Assembly (NCBI RefSeq): GCF_026151205.1
Contig: NC_087077.1
Location: forward strand, 15,040,983 to 15,104,982
Reading direction: 5' to 3'
From: Bolinopsis microptera
Taxonomy: Eukaryota > Ctenophora > Tentaculata > Lobata > Bolinopsidae
Length of the DNA: 64,000 nucleotides
The notes beneath the pieces were generated by a model. The model worked only from the letters and a program-made list of their open reading frames with translations. It was not told where the DNA came from and did not search any database. This document shows positions 36,605 to 48,083 of the stretch, piece by piece; the first letter of the stretch is position 1; each line of letters starts with the position of its first letter. Both the position numbers and the translations under genes were made by a program.

Positions 36605-39385
36605 GGCACTATCCGTCGCGGAGCCGCCGGACTCCGAGCGGACTCCGAGCGGACTCCGGCGGAGCCGCTGGACTCCGAGCGGATTCCGGCGGTGCTCCGA
36701 GCGGATTCCGGCGGTGCTCCGCCAAAATGTATTTACACTGGACTCGAGTACATTTTGGCGGACTCCGAGCGGAGCCGAGCGGACTCCGAGCGGACTTTAA
36801 AGTCCGCCGCGGACTCCGAGCGGCTCCGAGGCGGCTCGGCGGAGTGTCCGCCGCGGACTAAGCCACTAGGCGGACTCCGGTCCGGCGGAGTGCTTGGCGG
36901 ACTCCGCCGGACCTCTCCGCCAGACTTGAATCCGGCGGAGTCCGCCGGACTCCAACAGAGTCCACTGACTTCCGACCTCCGACTTCCGACCCTCGGCTAA
37001 ATTTGTCACGTGACATACAACATAGCATTTTGCAATATTGTGGTCAGATGAAAAGGTCGCTAGTGATAAACCTTAACCATTACCCTCACAATGTCAATAG
37101 TGTACAACTCTAGTCCTAACTTTGACCCTATAATGTATAAACGTTGACCCTAACCCTCCACCAAACCGTCCGCAGCGAAATATCAATGTCATTGACTGGT
37201 CACGTGACCAAAACAATTTTTGTCATATTATCTCATATAGGGAAGCGTTTTTAGTTTTACCCTACACGTTGCATGTGGCGTCATTCGGCCGGATCCCAGC
37301 AAGCAAAAATACGTCGACCATCACAGACGACGCCAGCCAGCACTCTCTACGCTCTTCGAGCTCCGATCGTCCTGTGACGAAGTAAGGACGAAGCCTGAGG
37401 TCCTCAGGTAACATCGACCACCGATTGAAAATTCAAAGATTTTTTGACATAAAGGTCAAATGTAAAACTAAAATCTTGATGTTGATTGATTGACGACGTC
37501 AATTTTTGAGCACAGCGAGAGCGCATGCGGAAAAGGACCGCGTAGCTAGTCAAGATGTTGATAAATATTTGGCTTGTGGCGCGATGTGTTGCTCTAAGTA
37601 TAGCCCTCTCGCTTGCAGTGGCGTGCGACCGCCGGAAATGACTTGTGGAACAAGCGCGCCCGCAGCGGCGCGAAAGCACCTGGTTAGCTAGATGAACGCG
37701 ATGTGCCTTGCATTGTAGGATGAAATCCTACTAGCTGACGCCACTCGCAGCTGTGATGTTCGCTGTACGTCAGCGATCGAAATTTATACGCGTATCACCC
37801 GTTAAGATGTGCCACCCGACGCGCCACGCAATTTTTCTCGTTGCTCGTCGCACGTCGACGAACAACGAACAACGAAGCTCGTTGCGACGCGCAATGAGCT
37901 GCCAGGCTAGGACATCGTCCTGGTCCAACAAATTTTGGCGAGCGCGAGCGATTTTCTCCAAAAATTTAATGAGGGCGCCGACTTCCACTCTGGCTAGGTT
38001 TCTTTTTATAGGGGGTGCACGATAAAAATAATGTTGCTTGGATTTAAAAAAATTTTGTACCACTGTTTTCTAGAGACTGTGAGAATTTTCACAATACCAA
38101 ATTTGTTATACCTTTTTGGAAAGATCAGTGAGTTTCGCCTAGGTGCCATATTTGATGGTGCGCGGCTTTTAGAGCAAAAGTAGCTGTAAAAGTCGCGTAA
38201 TTTGACCAAATTCGTCCAAATTTAACCATTTTTGTCGTATTATTCGGATTTATCTTCAGTTCCTTAAATGAGATCATTCTGGAAATTGGCGACGACCTTC
38301 CAATTGGGCTTTCACAACTGTCCGAAAAATTTGGTGGATATCGGAGTTGATATAGTAATAAAAATGGGGCAAAATACGCTGCTTTTAGCTGTAACATAAT
38401 GTCTGATGGTTGGATATGCTTTAAATTTTTCGGACACTTTCCTTGTAAGTTTATATATGAGTAAGCTTACCAATTTTTGTTGCAATTGGAGGTCGGGAAG
38501 GATACTCTATATCTATTTGTTTGAAGAAAATTGTGCTGGCCGAAATTAGCGCTAAAAAACCATCCTTCGATGTTACCTGAGGACCTCAGGCTTCGTCCTT
38601 ACTTCGTCACAGGACGATCGCGCGGAGCTCGACGAGCGTAGAGCATAGAGAGTGCTGGCGTCGTCCTGTGATGGTCGACGTATTTTTGCTTGCTGGGATC
38701 CGGCCGAATGACGCCACATGCAACGTGTAGGGTAAAACTAAAAACGCTTCCCTATATGAGATAATATGACAAAAATTGTTTTGGTCACGTGACCAGTCAA
38801 TGACATTGATATTTCGCTGCTGGCGGTTTGGTGGAGGGTTAGGGTCAACGTTTATACATTATAGGGTCAAAGTTAGGACTAGAGTTGTACACTATTGACA
38901 TTGTGAGGGTAATGGTTAAGGTTTATCACTAGCGACCTTTTCATCTGACCACAATATTGCAAAATGCTATTGGCTATGTTGTATGTCACGTGACAAATTT
39001 AGCCGAGGGTCGGAAGTCGGAAGTCAGTGGACTCTGTTGGAGTCCGGCGGACTCCGAGCGGAGTCCAAGCTCCGCCGGACTCCGCCGGATTCAAGTCTGG
39101 CGGAGAGGTCCGGCGGAGTCCGCCAAGCACTCCGCCGGAGTCCGCGGCGGACCGAGTCCGCCTAGTTGCTTAGTCCGCGGCGGACACTCCGCCGAGCCGT
39201 CGCGGAGCCGCTCGGAGTCCGCGGCGGACTTTAAAGTCCGCTCGGAGTCCGCTCGGCTCGGCTCCGCTCGGAGTCCGCCAAAATGTACTCGAGTCCAGTG
39301 TAAATACATTTTGGCGGAGCACCGCCGGAGTCCGCTCGGAGTCCGGCGGCTCCGCCGCGGACTCTACTCCGCGACGGATAGTGCC
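36605..39385. mobile_element. Foldback-type element with about 0.8 kb inverted arms and 8-bp target duplication
   Basis: Termini GGCACTATCCGTCGCGGAG in inverted orientation; flanked by ttgttctt at 36597-36604 and 39386-39393. The arms (36605 to about 37416, and about 38570 to 39385) are reverse complements of each other. Each has an outer GC-rich tract of degenerate ACTCCGAGCGG-type repeats, a TTAGGG-like segment and an inner block ending near CCTGAGGTCCTCAGGTAAC. The centre (about 37417-38569) contains a partial copy of MITE family C. No transposase frame is recognised; the GC-rich open frames come from the repeats. Confidence 0.85.
38008..38567. mobile_element. MITE family C, copy 1, one end missing
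   Basis: Closely similar to 40101-40660, from GGTGCACGATAAAAATAA to GCGCTAAAAAACCATCC. The end that contains TCGATGGCGCACTACCT in copy 2 is missing, replaced by the foldback element's inner arm. Confidence 0.8.
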
Positions 39386-39399
39386 TTGTTCTTGTACTA

Positions 39400-40090
39400 A
39401 GGTCATGGTGTAAAATGGTGTAAAGTGGTGAATTTTTTATGGTGAATTTGGTCGAGAAATTGGAACATTTCACCATTTTTCACCATTTTTTAGATTTTTA
39501 TCCCCATTCTTTCTACCAAAGCATCTGGGCGATAAACAATTTCCAAGAAGAGACTGCTATTGTAAGCGATAAATTACCCCTTGAATTATGGTCCTACACT
39601 TCTTAAATCTTTAAATAAAACACACGTTTTAAGATAAAAGTTGAATATAAAAATTAAAATAGATATCTCAGAACTCCTGTGCGTCAGGATTTGCTTGATT
39701 GTATTCCCAACGCTCCTCTGCCTCCTCCTCTTCATTCTTCTTCTTCTCTTCTTCTTATTGCTTCCTCACTTTCTCCTCTTCCTCTCTCATTTCCCTCATA
39801 TTCCTGACAATACGATCAACCTCCTCCTCCTTCTTCTTTTTCTCTTCTTCTGTCTCTTCAGCGTACCTCCAGCGACCGCATTCCCAGCAGTGGGATCTTC
39901 TCATGAAGTTATTCGTCTGACACCTACACACCCAATCCCCAGGCAGTCTTTCTAGGGAGGTGTCGTCCTGTTTTGATCCACCACACTGCGTAGTAGTACA
40001 TCAACATCACTTTTAATTTCTAACCCGCGTCCATAGGCATCTATCTCTTCAAAGAAAGCCAGGTACAACTTTGTATCACGTGGTGACCCC
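39400..40090. other. Pyrimidine-rich and AT-rich DNA without a supported gene
   Basis: 39400-39490 contains repeated TTTCACCATT/AATGGTGAAA motifs, partly matched at 42520-42580. At 39700-39860 an extended CTT/CTC-rich tract gives open frames of Leu and Ser that are compositional. On the minus strand this tract is Glu/Lys-rich and could be part of a coiled-coil exon, but no splice structure is defensible. Confidence 0.4.
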
Positions 40091-40100
40091 CACTGTCGCT

Positions 40101-40700
40101 AGGAGGTGCACGATAAAAATAAACTTGCTCGGATTTAAAAAAATTTTGTACCACTGTTTTCTAGAGATTGTGAGAATTTCCCCAATACCAAATTTGTCAT
40201 ACCTTTTTGGAAAGATCAGTGAGTTTCGCCTAGGTGCCATATTTGATGGTGCGCGGCTTTTGGAGCAAAAGTAGCTGTAAAAGTCGCGTAATTTGACCAA
40301 ATTCGTCCAAATTTGACCATTTTTGTCGTATTATTCGGATTTATCTTCAGTTCCTTAAATGAGATCATTCTGGAAATTGGCAACGACCTTCCAATAGGGC
40401 TTTCACAACTGTCCGAAAAATTTGGTGGATATCGGAGTTGATATAGTGATCAAAATGGGGCAAAATACGCTACTTTTAGCTGTAACACTAACATAATGTC
40501 TGATGATTGGATATGCTTTAAATTTTTCGGACACTTTCCTTGTAAGTCTTTAAGTAAGCCTACCAATTTTTGTTGCAATTGGAGGTCGGGAAGGATACTC
40601 AATATCTATTTGTTTGAAGAAAATTGTGCTGGCCGAAATTAGCGCTAAAAAACCATCCTACAGTCAGCACGCGCGGCTCACTGTCGATGGCGCACTACCT
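40101..40700. mobile_element. MITE family C, copy 2, complete, 9-bp target duplication
   Basis: A 600-bp element running from AGGAGGTGCACG to GGCGCACTACCT, whose ends form an imperfect inverted repeat. It is flanked by actgtcgct at 40092-40100 and 40701-40709. No coding capacity. Copies at 38.0 kb (partial) and 61.15-62.27 kb (inverted, carrying other insertions). Confidence 0.85.
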
Positions 40701-40890
40701 ACTGTCGCTTCACTATAGAGTTTCACTATAGAGTTTCTACGATACAGGGGGAGCCGCGCACTCGTGCGCGTCGGGTCATACAACGTATGACAAGTACAAC
40801 TTCAGTGCGTGGTTGTAGTGGAACTTGGTTGCCTTTACTAAAGGTTTTAAAAACTTCTCCAAGGGCCCCTGAGTGGGTTCCTCCTCTGCA

Positions 40891-41490
40891 TTATCTGCTA
40901 ATGCTTTCTCTGCTCTTCTTTGTCTTCTCCTCTAATTCTCGCACAGCCTCCTTAGGTTTAATCCTTTCTCTTTCTGCGGCAGCAACTGCTTCGGACACCT
41001 GGTGCTTTGATGATTTAAAGTTGTCCGAGTCTATCGCTGCTTTCATCGCAATATATAGCTCTTTGGTTGGTGGCCTAAGGGTGCCCTTTCCAAAGTATTT
41101 ATACAGATAACGGTTTTCTGTGGACCCTCTTGGTAGTTGATTATGGAGGAGGACATTGATAATTTCAGACATAGGAGGATAGTCTAGCGTCCCGGCCATC
41201 CTGTTGGCTTTTATTAATTTAACAACGAAAATGTCCCTTGTTTTTATCTTAGCGGCGGGGCTAATGACACCTTTATTCTTAGGGTTCTTCTTGGGACCTT
41301 GCTTCTTCAAGGAGTCTTTCTTGTGATCATTCTTCTTTTTCTTACTAATACTAGGACCAGAACCCTCTGTACTTGAACTTGTAGGTCTCTTTCCAGTGGT
41401 AGAACTGGACACATCTGATGAAGATGTCCTCCTTTGATCACCCTCAATTGCATCATCAAATAGAGGGGCTGAATCAGAGGTTATGACTGA
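40891..41490 (-). CDS. Unrecognised Lys/Ser-rich exon, possible Harbinger accessory protein
   Basis: An open frame on the minus strand ends at TAA 40891 and can be read back to an acceptor-like TTTTCTCAG near 41490. It has no ATG, so at least one upstream exon is needed. The protein has an acidic/Ser-rich start, a basic linker (KKKKNDHKKDSLKKQG), then a compact region (about 90 residues, IKTRDIFVVKLIKANRM to ELYIAMKAAID) and a charged C-terminal helix. It follows, on the same strand, a Harbinger-like transposase N-terminus; it might be that element's second protein or a host gene. No family is recognised. Confidence 0.4.
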   Translation of the reverse strand, partial: SVITSDSAPLFDDAIEGDQRRTSSSDVSSSTTGKRPTSSSTEGSGPSISKKKKNDHKKDSLKKQGPKKNPKNKGVISPAAKIKTRDIFVVKLIKANRMAGTLDYPPMSEIINVLLHNQLPRGSTENRYLYKYFGKGTLRPPTKELYIAMKAAIDSDNFKSSKHQVSEAVAAAERERIKPKEAVRELEEKTKKSRESISR

Positions 41491-41658
41491 GAAAAGGATG
41501 TTAGTTCAAGGAATATAGAGCAGGTATGACATGGGGAGGCTGAAAATTAGAAACATTAATTAGTCTCGAAATAACAGGTCATTGAATCATGCAATTATTG
41601 GGTGATTGAATAAGACATTCGAAACGAAACAATAAAACAACAAGTTAACAGTTAACTA

Positions 41659-41800
41659 ACTGTCACCAAGATGTAAATCAGATCGAACGAGAAATTAGAT
41701 CGAACGAGAAATTAGATCGAACGGCGTCTCAATTCGATCTGATTTACATCTTGGTGACAGTAACTGTCACCAAGATGTAAATCAGATCGAACGAGAAATT
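41659..41800. repeat. Palindromic repeat built from ACTGTCACCAAGATG arms
   Basis: ACTGTCACCAAGATG followed by TAAATCAGATCGAA is present forward at about 41660, inverted at about 41732-41762, and forward again at about 41764. Between them lie three copies of a unit containing GATCGAACGAGAAATTA. It could fold into a long hairpin. GTCACCAAGATG also occurs at about 56030, in another palindromic tract. Confidence 0.75.
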
Positions 41801-42014
41801 AACAGTTTCTAAACTGAGAAAGTAACGGCTCTACAGATTGGAGGATCAGAAGAAAACCATCTTTCTTAACACGAAAACAGTGATAAAAATCTACGTCATG
41901 GTAGGTCTCAAGTGGATTCAGTCGATCTCTTAATGTAGCAGGCCTGCGATGAACACCTCTAGAAACTTCCAACTGCAGTTGCTGTAGGTCTAACAAGTCA
42001 TCAAAATCATCCAT
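41799..42014 (-). pseudogene. PIF/Harbinger (HARBI1-like) transposase, N-terminal fragment
   Basis: From the ATG at 42014 the protein begins MDDFDDLLDL and contains LRDRLNPLETYHDVDFYHCFRV, similar to the N-terminal helical region that precedes the DDE_Tnp_4 domain. The frame stops at 41799, where the palindromic repeat begins, so the DDE core is missing. Assignment is by motif resemblance. Confidence 0.5.
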
Positions 42015-42059
42015 TTTTCTGGATCTTAACAAAATTGCAATGAACTAGGCAATATTAGG

Positions 42060-43980
42060 AAATTGCAGGTCTTTTGAATTTCAAAGGGAGTACAAAATAG
42101 CAAACAAACGAAAACGGACAATCGGATAAGGGCACATTCGCAAGCATCTGATCAATTTCAAACAGTCACCTCCAAAGTTCTTACATCTACATCCTTCACC
42201 AAAACTGGTTTGTCCGCTTTTTATTACTAATTTCCCGCTGAAAGTGTCACATCAGTGATCAAACATTGGTGAATACCATTTTGAGTTATAGGTCGACCTC
42301 CCACTTAGAGCATAGGTGGGATGCCAACCTATAAATTAAAGTACGACCTATTTCCAGTTGGTGAATACGAATTTCGATTAAGGTCCAACTTTTTAAGTGT
42401 CAGGTGTGGCTTCAACCAAAATTCCAATGACACGATTAGTCCCCAACAAGGTCCCCTATAATGACTTGCCTAGGTCGGAACAGTTTAACGATAGCTCAGA
42501 TACATTGAAAAAATTCATTTTCGAAATGGTGAAAAATGGTAAAAATTCTTATGGTGAATCTGGTTGAGAAATTGGAAAATTTCACACTAAGCATAAAACC
42601 CGTTGTTCAGGTAAAGCCAGACACCGTAAGTGTAATAATATCCCATTACCAAGCTACAAGCTACACTTACAACTCATTAGTCACAGCTATAAGCGGCGGG
42701 GTGAAGAGAGTAATATCAACATGTAAGTGTGGCGGTAACTCGGTGAGGAATTTATCACAAGCACAAGTTTAGCTACCACTCCATTATATATACATTTCAC
42801 TCGCTCCCGTTCTCTTTCTTTTGTTATATCACCTGCTGTCCCCTACACTTGCTAAAGACAAAGTTATTCGAACTGGATGTCAACATGTACTTGTATTGTA
42901 CAATTCTTGTACAGTTCACCCCGTACTCAATGTTATTCTTTCCATGGAGTTATTCTGAGTTTTGAGCTTGTTCATTCTCGAGCTGATGCATTAATTTCTT
43001 TGGTTCAGTTTCAATGGTCATCAGACATCATCAATAATACGCCTATACAAGTCATTATATCCAGGTACGTGAGAAATAAGAATGCAACCCATCTTAAACC
43101 TCACTGGGGCATGATTATATAAACTTTAAAATGCGTACATCTAATCGAATAGCTACCTTAATATTAGATTATCAAACTATTTCTAACTGTCTTCTACTGT
43201 TGTGAAGCGGCGACTAGAAATCAACTGAGCATTTTTATTTTGCTCCAGTATAATTCCCATAAGTACGAACTACGATCATCTCGTGATATGTATTTTAGCT
43301 GTTTTGTTAGTTAATTCTGTTTTTTTAATGGAGCAGTTTTGTTAGTGAATTCTGGTTTTTTAATGGAGCAGTTCGGGTGTAACTGTTGGAAGTGGTGGGG
43401 TTACCCGAACCGCCGCGAACTATAGCCAGAGTGCTTTTCAGAGTGCTGGGGCAGGATCAGTACACAGACACTTTGGAGTTTGGACCCAATGCGTTTTAAA
43501 ACCACATTTCCCCAAAATCAGATATGTCTAGTGGTCAATGAAATGTACCTTGATCTTATTAGGCTTGACAGGTTTACTTTATTGGATGTTCTAATAAGAT
43601 TGTTCCCGGGATAGGATTATAGGTGATATGGATTGATACGTTTGGAACAGGAGGAGCGGAATATTGACTGGTATGGAGCCGGTTTTACGGGTTCATATCA
43701 GTAACCTATAACTATATCAGTAATATATTGTCTGCAGTTACTGTGTAGTGTGTACTGATGTCATTGTCCATCAGAAGTTCTAAAACAGGCTTTAAACAAA
43801 TTTGTCTGTCCCACTCCCAGAGCAAACTGTTTCTAAAATTACATTAAACTATTAAAGAGTGGAATGTCCCTCTACTGCTGCACGGCTGCAGGTATAATAA
43901 TTCTTCCTTTGCCCTTTTAATAAGGAGGATACATGTTTTAGTAGTCACCCTCGAATCCTATAATTAACATTTAGTTTGCC
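42060..43980. other. No supported gene
   Basis: AT-rich DNA. Minor features: repeated GGTGAAAAATGG-type motifs near 42530 that match 39.4 kb, and a duplicated TTTTGTTAGTGAATTCTG-type unit near 43310-43370. A short ATG-led segment at 43863 (MSLYCCTAAG, then a GTATAA donor) could be a tiny exon but has no partner. Confidence 0.4.
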
Positions 43981-44432
43981 ACCAAATTTGCAGCATTTCA
44001 GTCACAGCTAATAACCATTAGGATAGACTTGAAACAGATAGAAGGTCATGTACGTAAAGCTGTTTGGCTTATATCTCTCAAGACTGTGTTGACAGATATA
44101 ATGCATATTTCGACATTTATATACCGCTCACTTTCAGCAATTAGGTCGAATACACTGTCACTAGCGCTTATTTTCAGTTTCTGCCGCGGATGTATTTCTG
44201 AGGCTATTACTCAATTAGTTTTAGCTATTCCCATTTCCCATAATATGTACATAACCTTACTCCATCTCCATATAATTTGAACTTATATTACAACATTATC
44301 ATTTAGTTAAGCCCGCATCGCTTTTGCATGAAAACATTTTGATTTTTTATAGGATAAATTCAAATTTTTCCACTTTGCTTATCACTAATTTTCACCCTTT
44401 CGCTCTAGGACCTATTTCAACAGCCAACAGTT

Positions 44433-45071
44433 ATGGGCATTTCCGAAAACTGGTCCTCATTCGTCAGCATGACAAAAGCCAAAGCTGACTCGCACGGCAA
44501 AGTGGCACAATATTGGGACAGAATGCACAACATTATGAGTCTGTCTCTGATCGTGCTTTCTGCGATGACGACCCTCTCAACCCTTCTTCCTATCACCCAT
44601 TACGTACCAGCCACTTTGGGAGCCATCACCACTTTATTATCTGCCGTAGCTGGGTCCATGGCTCCAAGCACCCGGAGGCAACAGCAGATGGAGTCAAGCA
44701 AGGGGTTTAGATCACTGATGTTGAAGATGGTCAGGGTTGAAACAGAGAGAGAATACGAGGAACTATGGAAAGCATACAACAAGGAATTACTCGGAGAACC
44801 TTTCCTGCCTGCCAAGTATAGGGTAAAAGAAGACACAAACTTCACCATGACACCCGAGTTTACTATAATCGTGAAGCAGAAAGAAAATGACGTGGAGGAT
44901 ATGATGGAGGAGCTAGAGGGTTCAGAAGCTGGGGATAAGGTTAATTCTGATGAGGTAAAACCTAGCACTGCCCTGTCTGAACCTCAAAATGAGGCACCAG
45001 AGGAGGAAGATAACCAATGTGAGGAAGAGGAAGATTTAGGAGACGATGTAAAGTTGCTGCATCAAGTTTAA
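44433..45071 (+). CDS. SLATT-like two-transmembrane protein, paralogue 2
   Basis: A 212-residue single-exon frame. A polar N-terminal helix (ENWSSFVSMTKAKADSHGK) leads to TM1 (about 33-53), a short loop and TM2 (about 58-78). A basic TRRQQQ turn, a helix with YEELWKAYNKELLGEPF and the MTPEFTIIVKQ block follow. The tail (about 155-212) is very acidic and low in complexity. The layout, two TM helices followed by a cytosolic helix, resembles SLATT-type effectors. The ATG lies about 25 bases after a CTCTAG acceptor-like site, so a 5' UTR intron is likely. Paralogues 3 and 4 follow in tandem and differ at only a few residues in the first 140. What it does in an animal cell is unknown. Confidence 0.85.
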   Translation: MGISENWSSFVSMTKAKADSHGKVAQYWDRMHNIMSLSLIVLSAMTTLSTLLPITHYVPATLGAITTLLSAVAGSMAPSTRRQQQMESSKGFRSLMLKMVRVETEREYEELWKAYNKELLGEPFLPAKYRVKEDTNFTMTPEFTIIVKQKENDVEDMMEELEGSEAGDKVNSDEVKPSTALSEPQNEAPEEEDNQCEEEEDLGDDVKLLHQV

Positions 45072-45977
45072 CTTTTAAAAGGGACGAATACAATAGGTGT
45101 TAGTTTTGAAAATTCTTAAATCTATGGTTTGTATTTTTATCTCAAGAATATACATCGATCTATGGATCATATAAATAACACGACTTTTCTCCGACATGGA
45201 TGATATGCTGTCGCTGAAAAGTTTAAACTAATGAATTGTGTCAATTTAAAGACTCTTGGTACAAAGTTTGAGTGGTGAATCATAAATTACATTTACAATG
45301 TTCGGGAAAGAGTAAAAAAACGAAATGGTAGAGGCAAATTCTCGATATAAGGAAATAGAAATTATTTTTATTAGGAATATTTTTTTCTAGATCAGATAAA
45401 AAAATTTACAATTTACATTTTACATCTATAATATTTACAACATGCATGAGTTTATCTTATATAAACTAAATTATAGTTTATCTTGTTCAAAAGTTGTTTC
45501 AAAGTGTTAACTGTTCTGTACCAATCTACATGCTGAAATCAAACATACAATTAAAAAAGTTATATCAGCGATCAAATATTAATTTGTAGACCATTCTCCC
45601 ATAATTATATATGTACGAAGTCACTAGAGTGACAATAAGCCAACTCACTGCCAATATTATGAGTATGGTGAATATGTAATAGCAGGACAAAATATATGGA
45701 TCTGAACACGGATATCCCAGCTATGACTCATTATCAGGCACGTGACTAAGGTGCAAGAATTTAATCACACAAAAGGGAACATGTGAGGCTGGCAGAGAAT
45801 CTTTTTCTCCGATTTTGATAAATTTGGTACAAAAAGGTGCCTCTATAAGTGTAGATAATACAAATTCACCGTGCAGCACGATAAGGTCGAGCTGTATGTG
45901 GGCCTCCCCACGTCATACATATGCATAGCAAGTGTGTAAAATTGACGAAAAATGGATAATTTCTCGCGTAAAATGCC
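45072..45977. other. 3' flank of paralogue 2, duplicated downstream of paralogue 4
   Basis: 45072 to about 45530 is nearly identical to 48729-49170. The rest has no recognised feature. Confidence 0.7.
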
Positions 45978-46377
45978 GGATGATGATTAATCACTCTACA
46001 CTCGAATGTCACGTGACCTTTTAATACGTTCTCTGGGTAGCCCTGATCACGGACTATTCGAAACCCTAACCCTCTACACTGACCCCAACCCTAACAGTAA
46101 CCCTAACCCAATCCCTAACTGAAGAATATGCTGAAACCCTAACCCTAACAAGAAAGTAGACCAACTTCCTTATATGGTCATATCACGTGATCGAGACAGT
46201 TTTTCCTGATATCTTGTCAGGGGAGCACTTTAACCCTATGTCATGTGAGGTGATTCGGAATCAGCGGTCAAAAGTGCATAGATTTAAGTTGGTTTCAACT
46301 GTTGGGGGGAGGAGGCCTTTAAGTCTTATAGTTATAAAAATCTCCACGTTCGAGTGTAAAGTGATTTAGCACGCTCG
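45978..46377. mobile_element. MITE family B (telomere-like interior), copy 1, 9-bp target duplication
   Basis: A 400-bp element beginning GGATGATGATTAATCACTC and ending in the inverse of CGAGCGTGCTAAATCACTC. It is flanked by taaaatgcc at 45969-45977 and 46378-46386. The interior has many CCCTAA/CCCTAACC units near 46070-46150. Copies at 60631-61013 and 61181-61555. Confidence 0.9.
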
Positions 46378-46958
46378 TAAAATGCCTATAACAAAATTAC
46401 AATATTTGAAGGACCAAATTTTTCAAAAAATTTCCAAAAATCAACACATTATAAGTATAACTATAAGATAGACTTGAAACTTTGAAACAGACAGAAAGTC
46501 GCGTAGGTAGCTGTTTGGACCGGCCGACACTGGCTTACATCTCTCAACACTCAGTTGACAGATATAATATGTACATATTTCGACATTCGTATATCGCTCA
46601 CTTTCACTTTCAGCAATTTGGTCAAATACACAGACACTACTACTAGTAGTACTAGTAGTAGTAGTACTAGCGCTTATTTTCAGTTTCTGCCGGATGTATT
46701 TCTGAGGCTATTACTCCTTTACTCAATTAGTTTTAGTTATTCCCATTTCCCATAATATGTACATAACCTTACTCCATCTCCATATAATTTGAACTTATAT
46801 TACAACATTATTATTTCGTTAAGCAGGAATCGCTTTTGCATGAAGACATTTTGATTTTTTATATGATAAATTCAAATTTGTCCACTTTGCTTAGTGGACA
46901 ATTATAATCACTAATTTTCACCCTTTAGCTCTAGGACCTATTTCAACAGCCAGCAGTT

Positions 46959-47597
46959 ATGGGCATTTCCGAAAACTGGTCCTCATTCGTCAGCATGACA
47001 AAAGCCAAAGCTGACTCGCACGGCAAAGTGGCACAATATTGGGACAGCACCCATAACATTATGAGTCTGTCTCTGATCGTGCTTTCTGCGATGACGACCC
47101 TCTCAACCCTTCTTCCTATCACCCATTACGTTTCAGCCACTTTGGGAGCCATCACCACTTTATTATCTGCCGTAGCTGGGTCCATGGCTCCAAGCACCCG
47201 GAGGCAACAGCAGATGGAGTCAAGCAAGGGTTTTAGATCACTGATGTTGAAGATGGTCAGGGTTGAAACAGAGAGAGAATACGAGGAATTATGGAAAGAA
47301 TACAACAAGGAATTACTCGGAGAACCTTTCCTGCCTGCCAAGTATAGGGTAAAAGAGGACACAAACTTCACCATGACACCCGAGTTTACTATAATCGTGA
47401 AGCAGAAAGAAAATGAGGTGGAGGATATGATGGAGGAGCTAGAGGGATCAGAAGCTGGAAATAAGGTTGATCCTGATGAGGTAAAACCTAGCACTGCCCT
47501 GCCTGAACCTCAAAAGGAGGCACCAGAGAAGGAAGATAACCAATGTGAGGAAGAGGAAGATGTAGGAGATGATGTAAAGTTGCTGCATCAAGTTTAA
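46959..47597 (+). CDS. SLATT-like two-transmembrane protein, paralogue 3
   Basis: A 212-residue frame, nearly the same as paralogue 2. Visible differences include RM to ST before TM1, V59 to S and some in the acidic tail. Its 5' flank (from about 46450) matches the 5' flank of paralogue 2 (from about 44000), with a few small insertions. Its 3' flank is only loosely similar to those of paralogues 2 and 4. A CTCTAG acceptor-like site precedes the ATG by the same distance as in paralogue 2. Confidence 0.85.
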   Translation: MGISENWSSFVSMTKAKADSHGKVAQYWDSTHNIMSLSLIVLSAMTTLSTLLPITHYVSATLGAITTLLSAVAGSMAPSTRRQQQMESSKGFRSLMLKMVRVETEREYEELWKEYNKELLGEPFLPAKYRVKEDTNFTMTPEFTIIVKQKENEVEDMMEELEGSEAGNKVDPDEVKPSTALPEPQKEAPEKEDNQCEEEEDVGDDVKLLHQV

Positions 47598-48083
47598 CTT
47601 TTTAAATGACGAGACAATTTCAAACAAAATTTTAATCTTTGGTTTGTGGTTTTATCTTAGGAATGGTATATGGGTTTAGTTGTTTGTTGTTTTTTATCTG
47701 TAGGATGGTACCGATTAAAAGTTAACGCTGATAAATTGTGTTTATATTATAAATTATAATATTAATTTTCAACGTATCCTATTGAATTCAGATTTCCTAA
47801 GGGAAAACTACATCAGTTGATAACTAAATCTTGTTCAAAATCTGTAATTTGTTTGTACTCTGAGACTACTGGCTATTCCTATATAAGCATACACGTGCAT
47901 AACATCACTTCATATTTAATTCAAACATTTGTCATTTCGTGAAGCCAGCATCGCTTTTGCTTGCGAATCTTTTGTTTGCATTATTTTTTGTAAGACGCAT
48001 TTAACTTTATTCCACTTTGCTTTATATCGCTAATTTTCACAGTTCAGCCCAGGTTTGTGTTTGAGTTTAAACAAACAGCAGTT

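Noticed and set aside
36597-37000. GC-rich open frames with Ser/Gly/Arg repeats
   Set aside because: They come from ACTCCGAGCGG-type repeats inside a foldback arm and appear in inverse at 38.99-39.39 kb.
39690-39960. Leu/Ser-rich protein at 39.7 kb
   Set aside because: A CTT/CTC pyrimidine tract is open in more than one frame; composition explains it.
44600-44968. Antisense frames of about 122 codons over each 2TM gene
   Set aside because: Shadow frames of the sense genes; they recur only because the genes are duplicated.
46070-46150. Chromosome end or telomere
   Set aside because: The CCCTAA-like tracts are short, degenerate and enclosed by TIRs and target duplications; unique genes continue on both sides.
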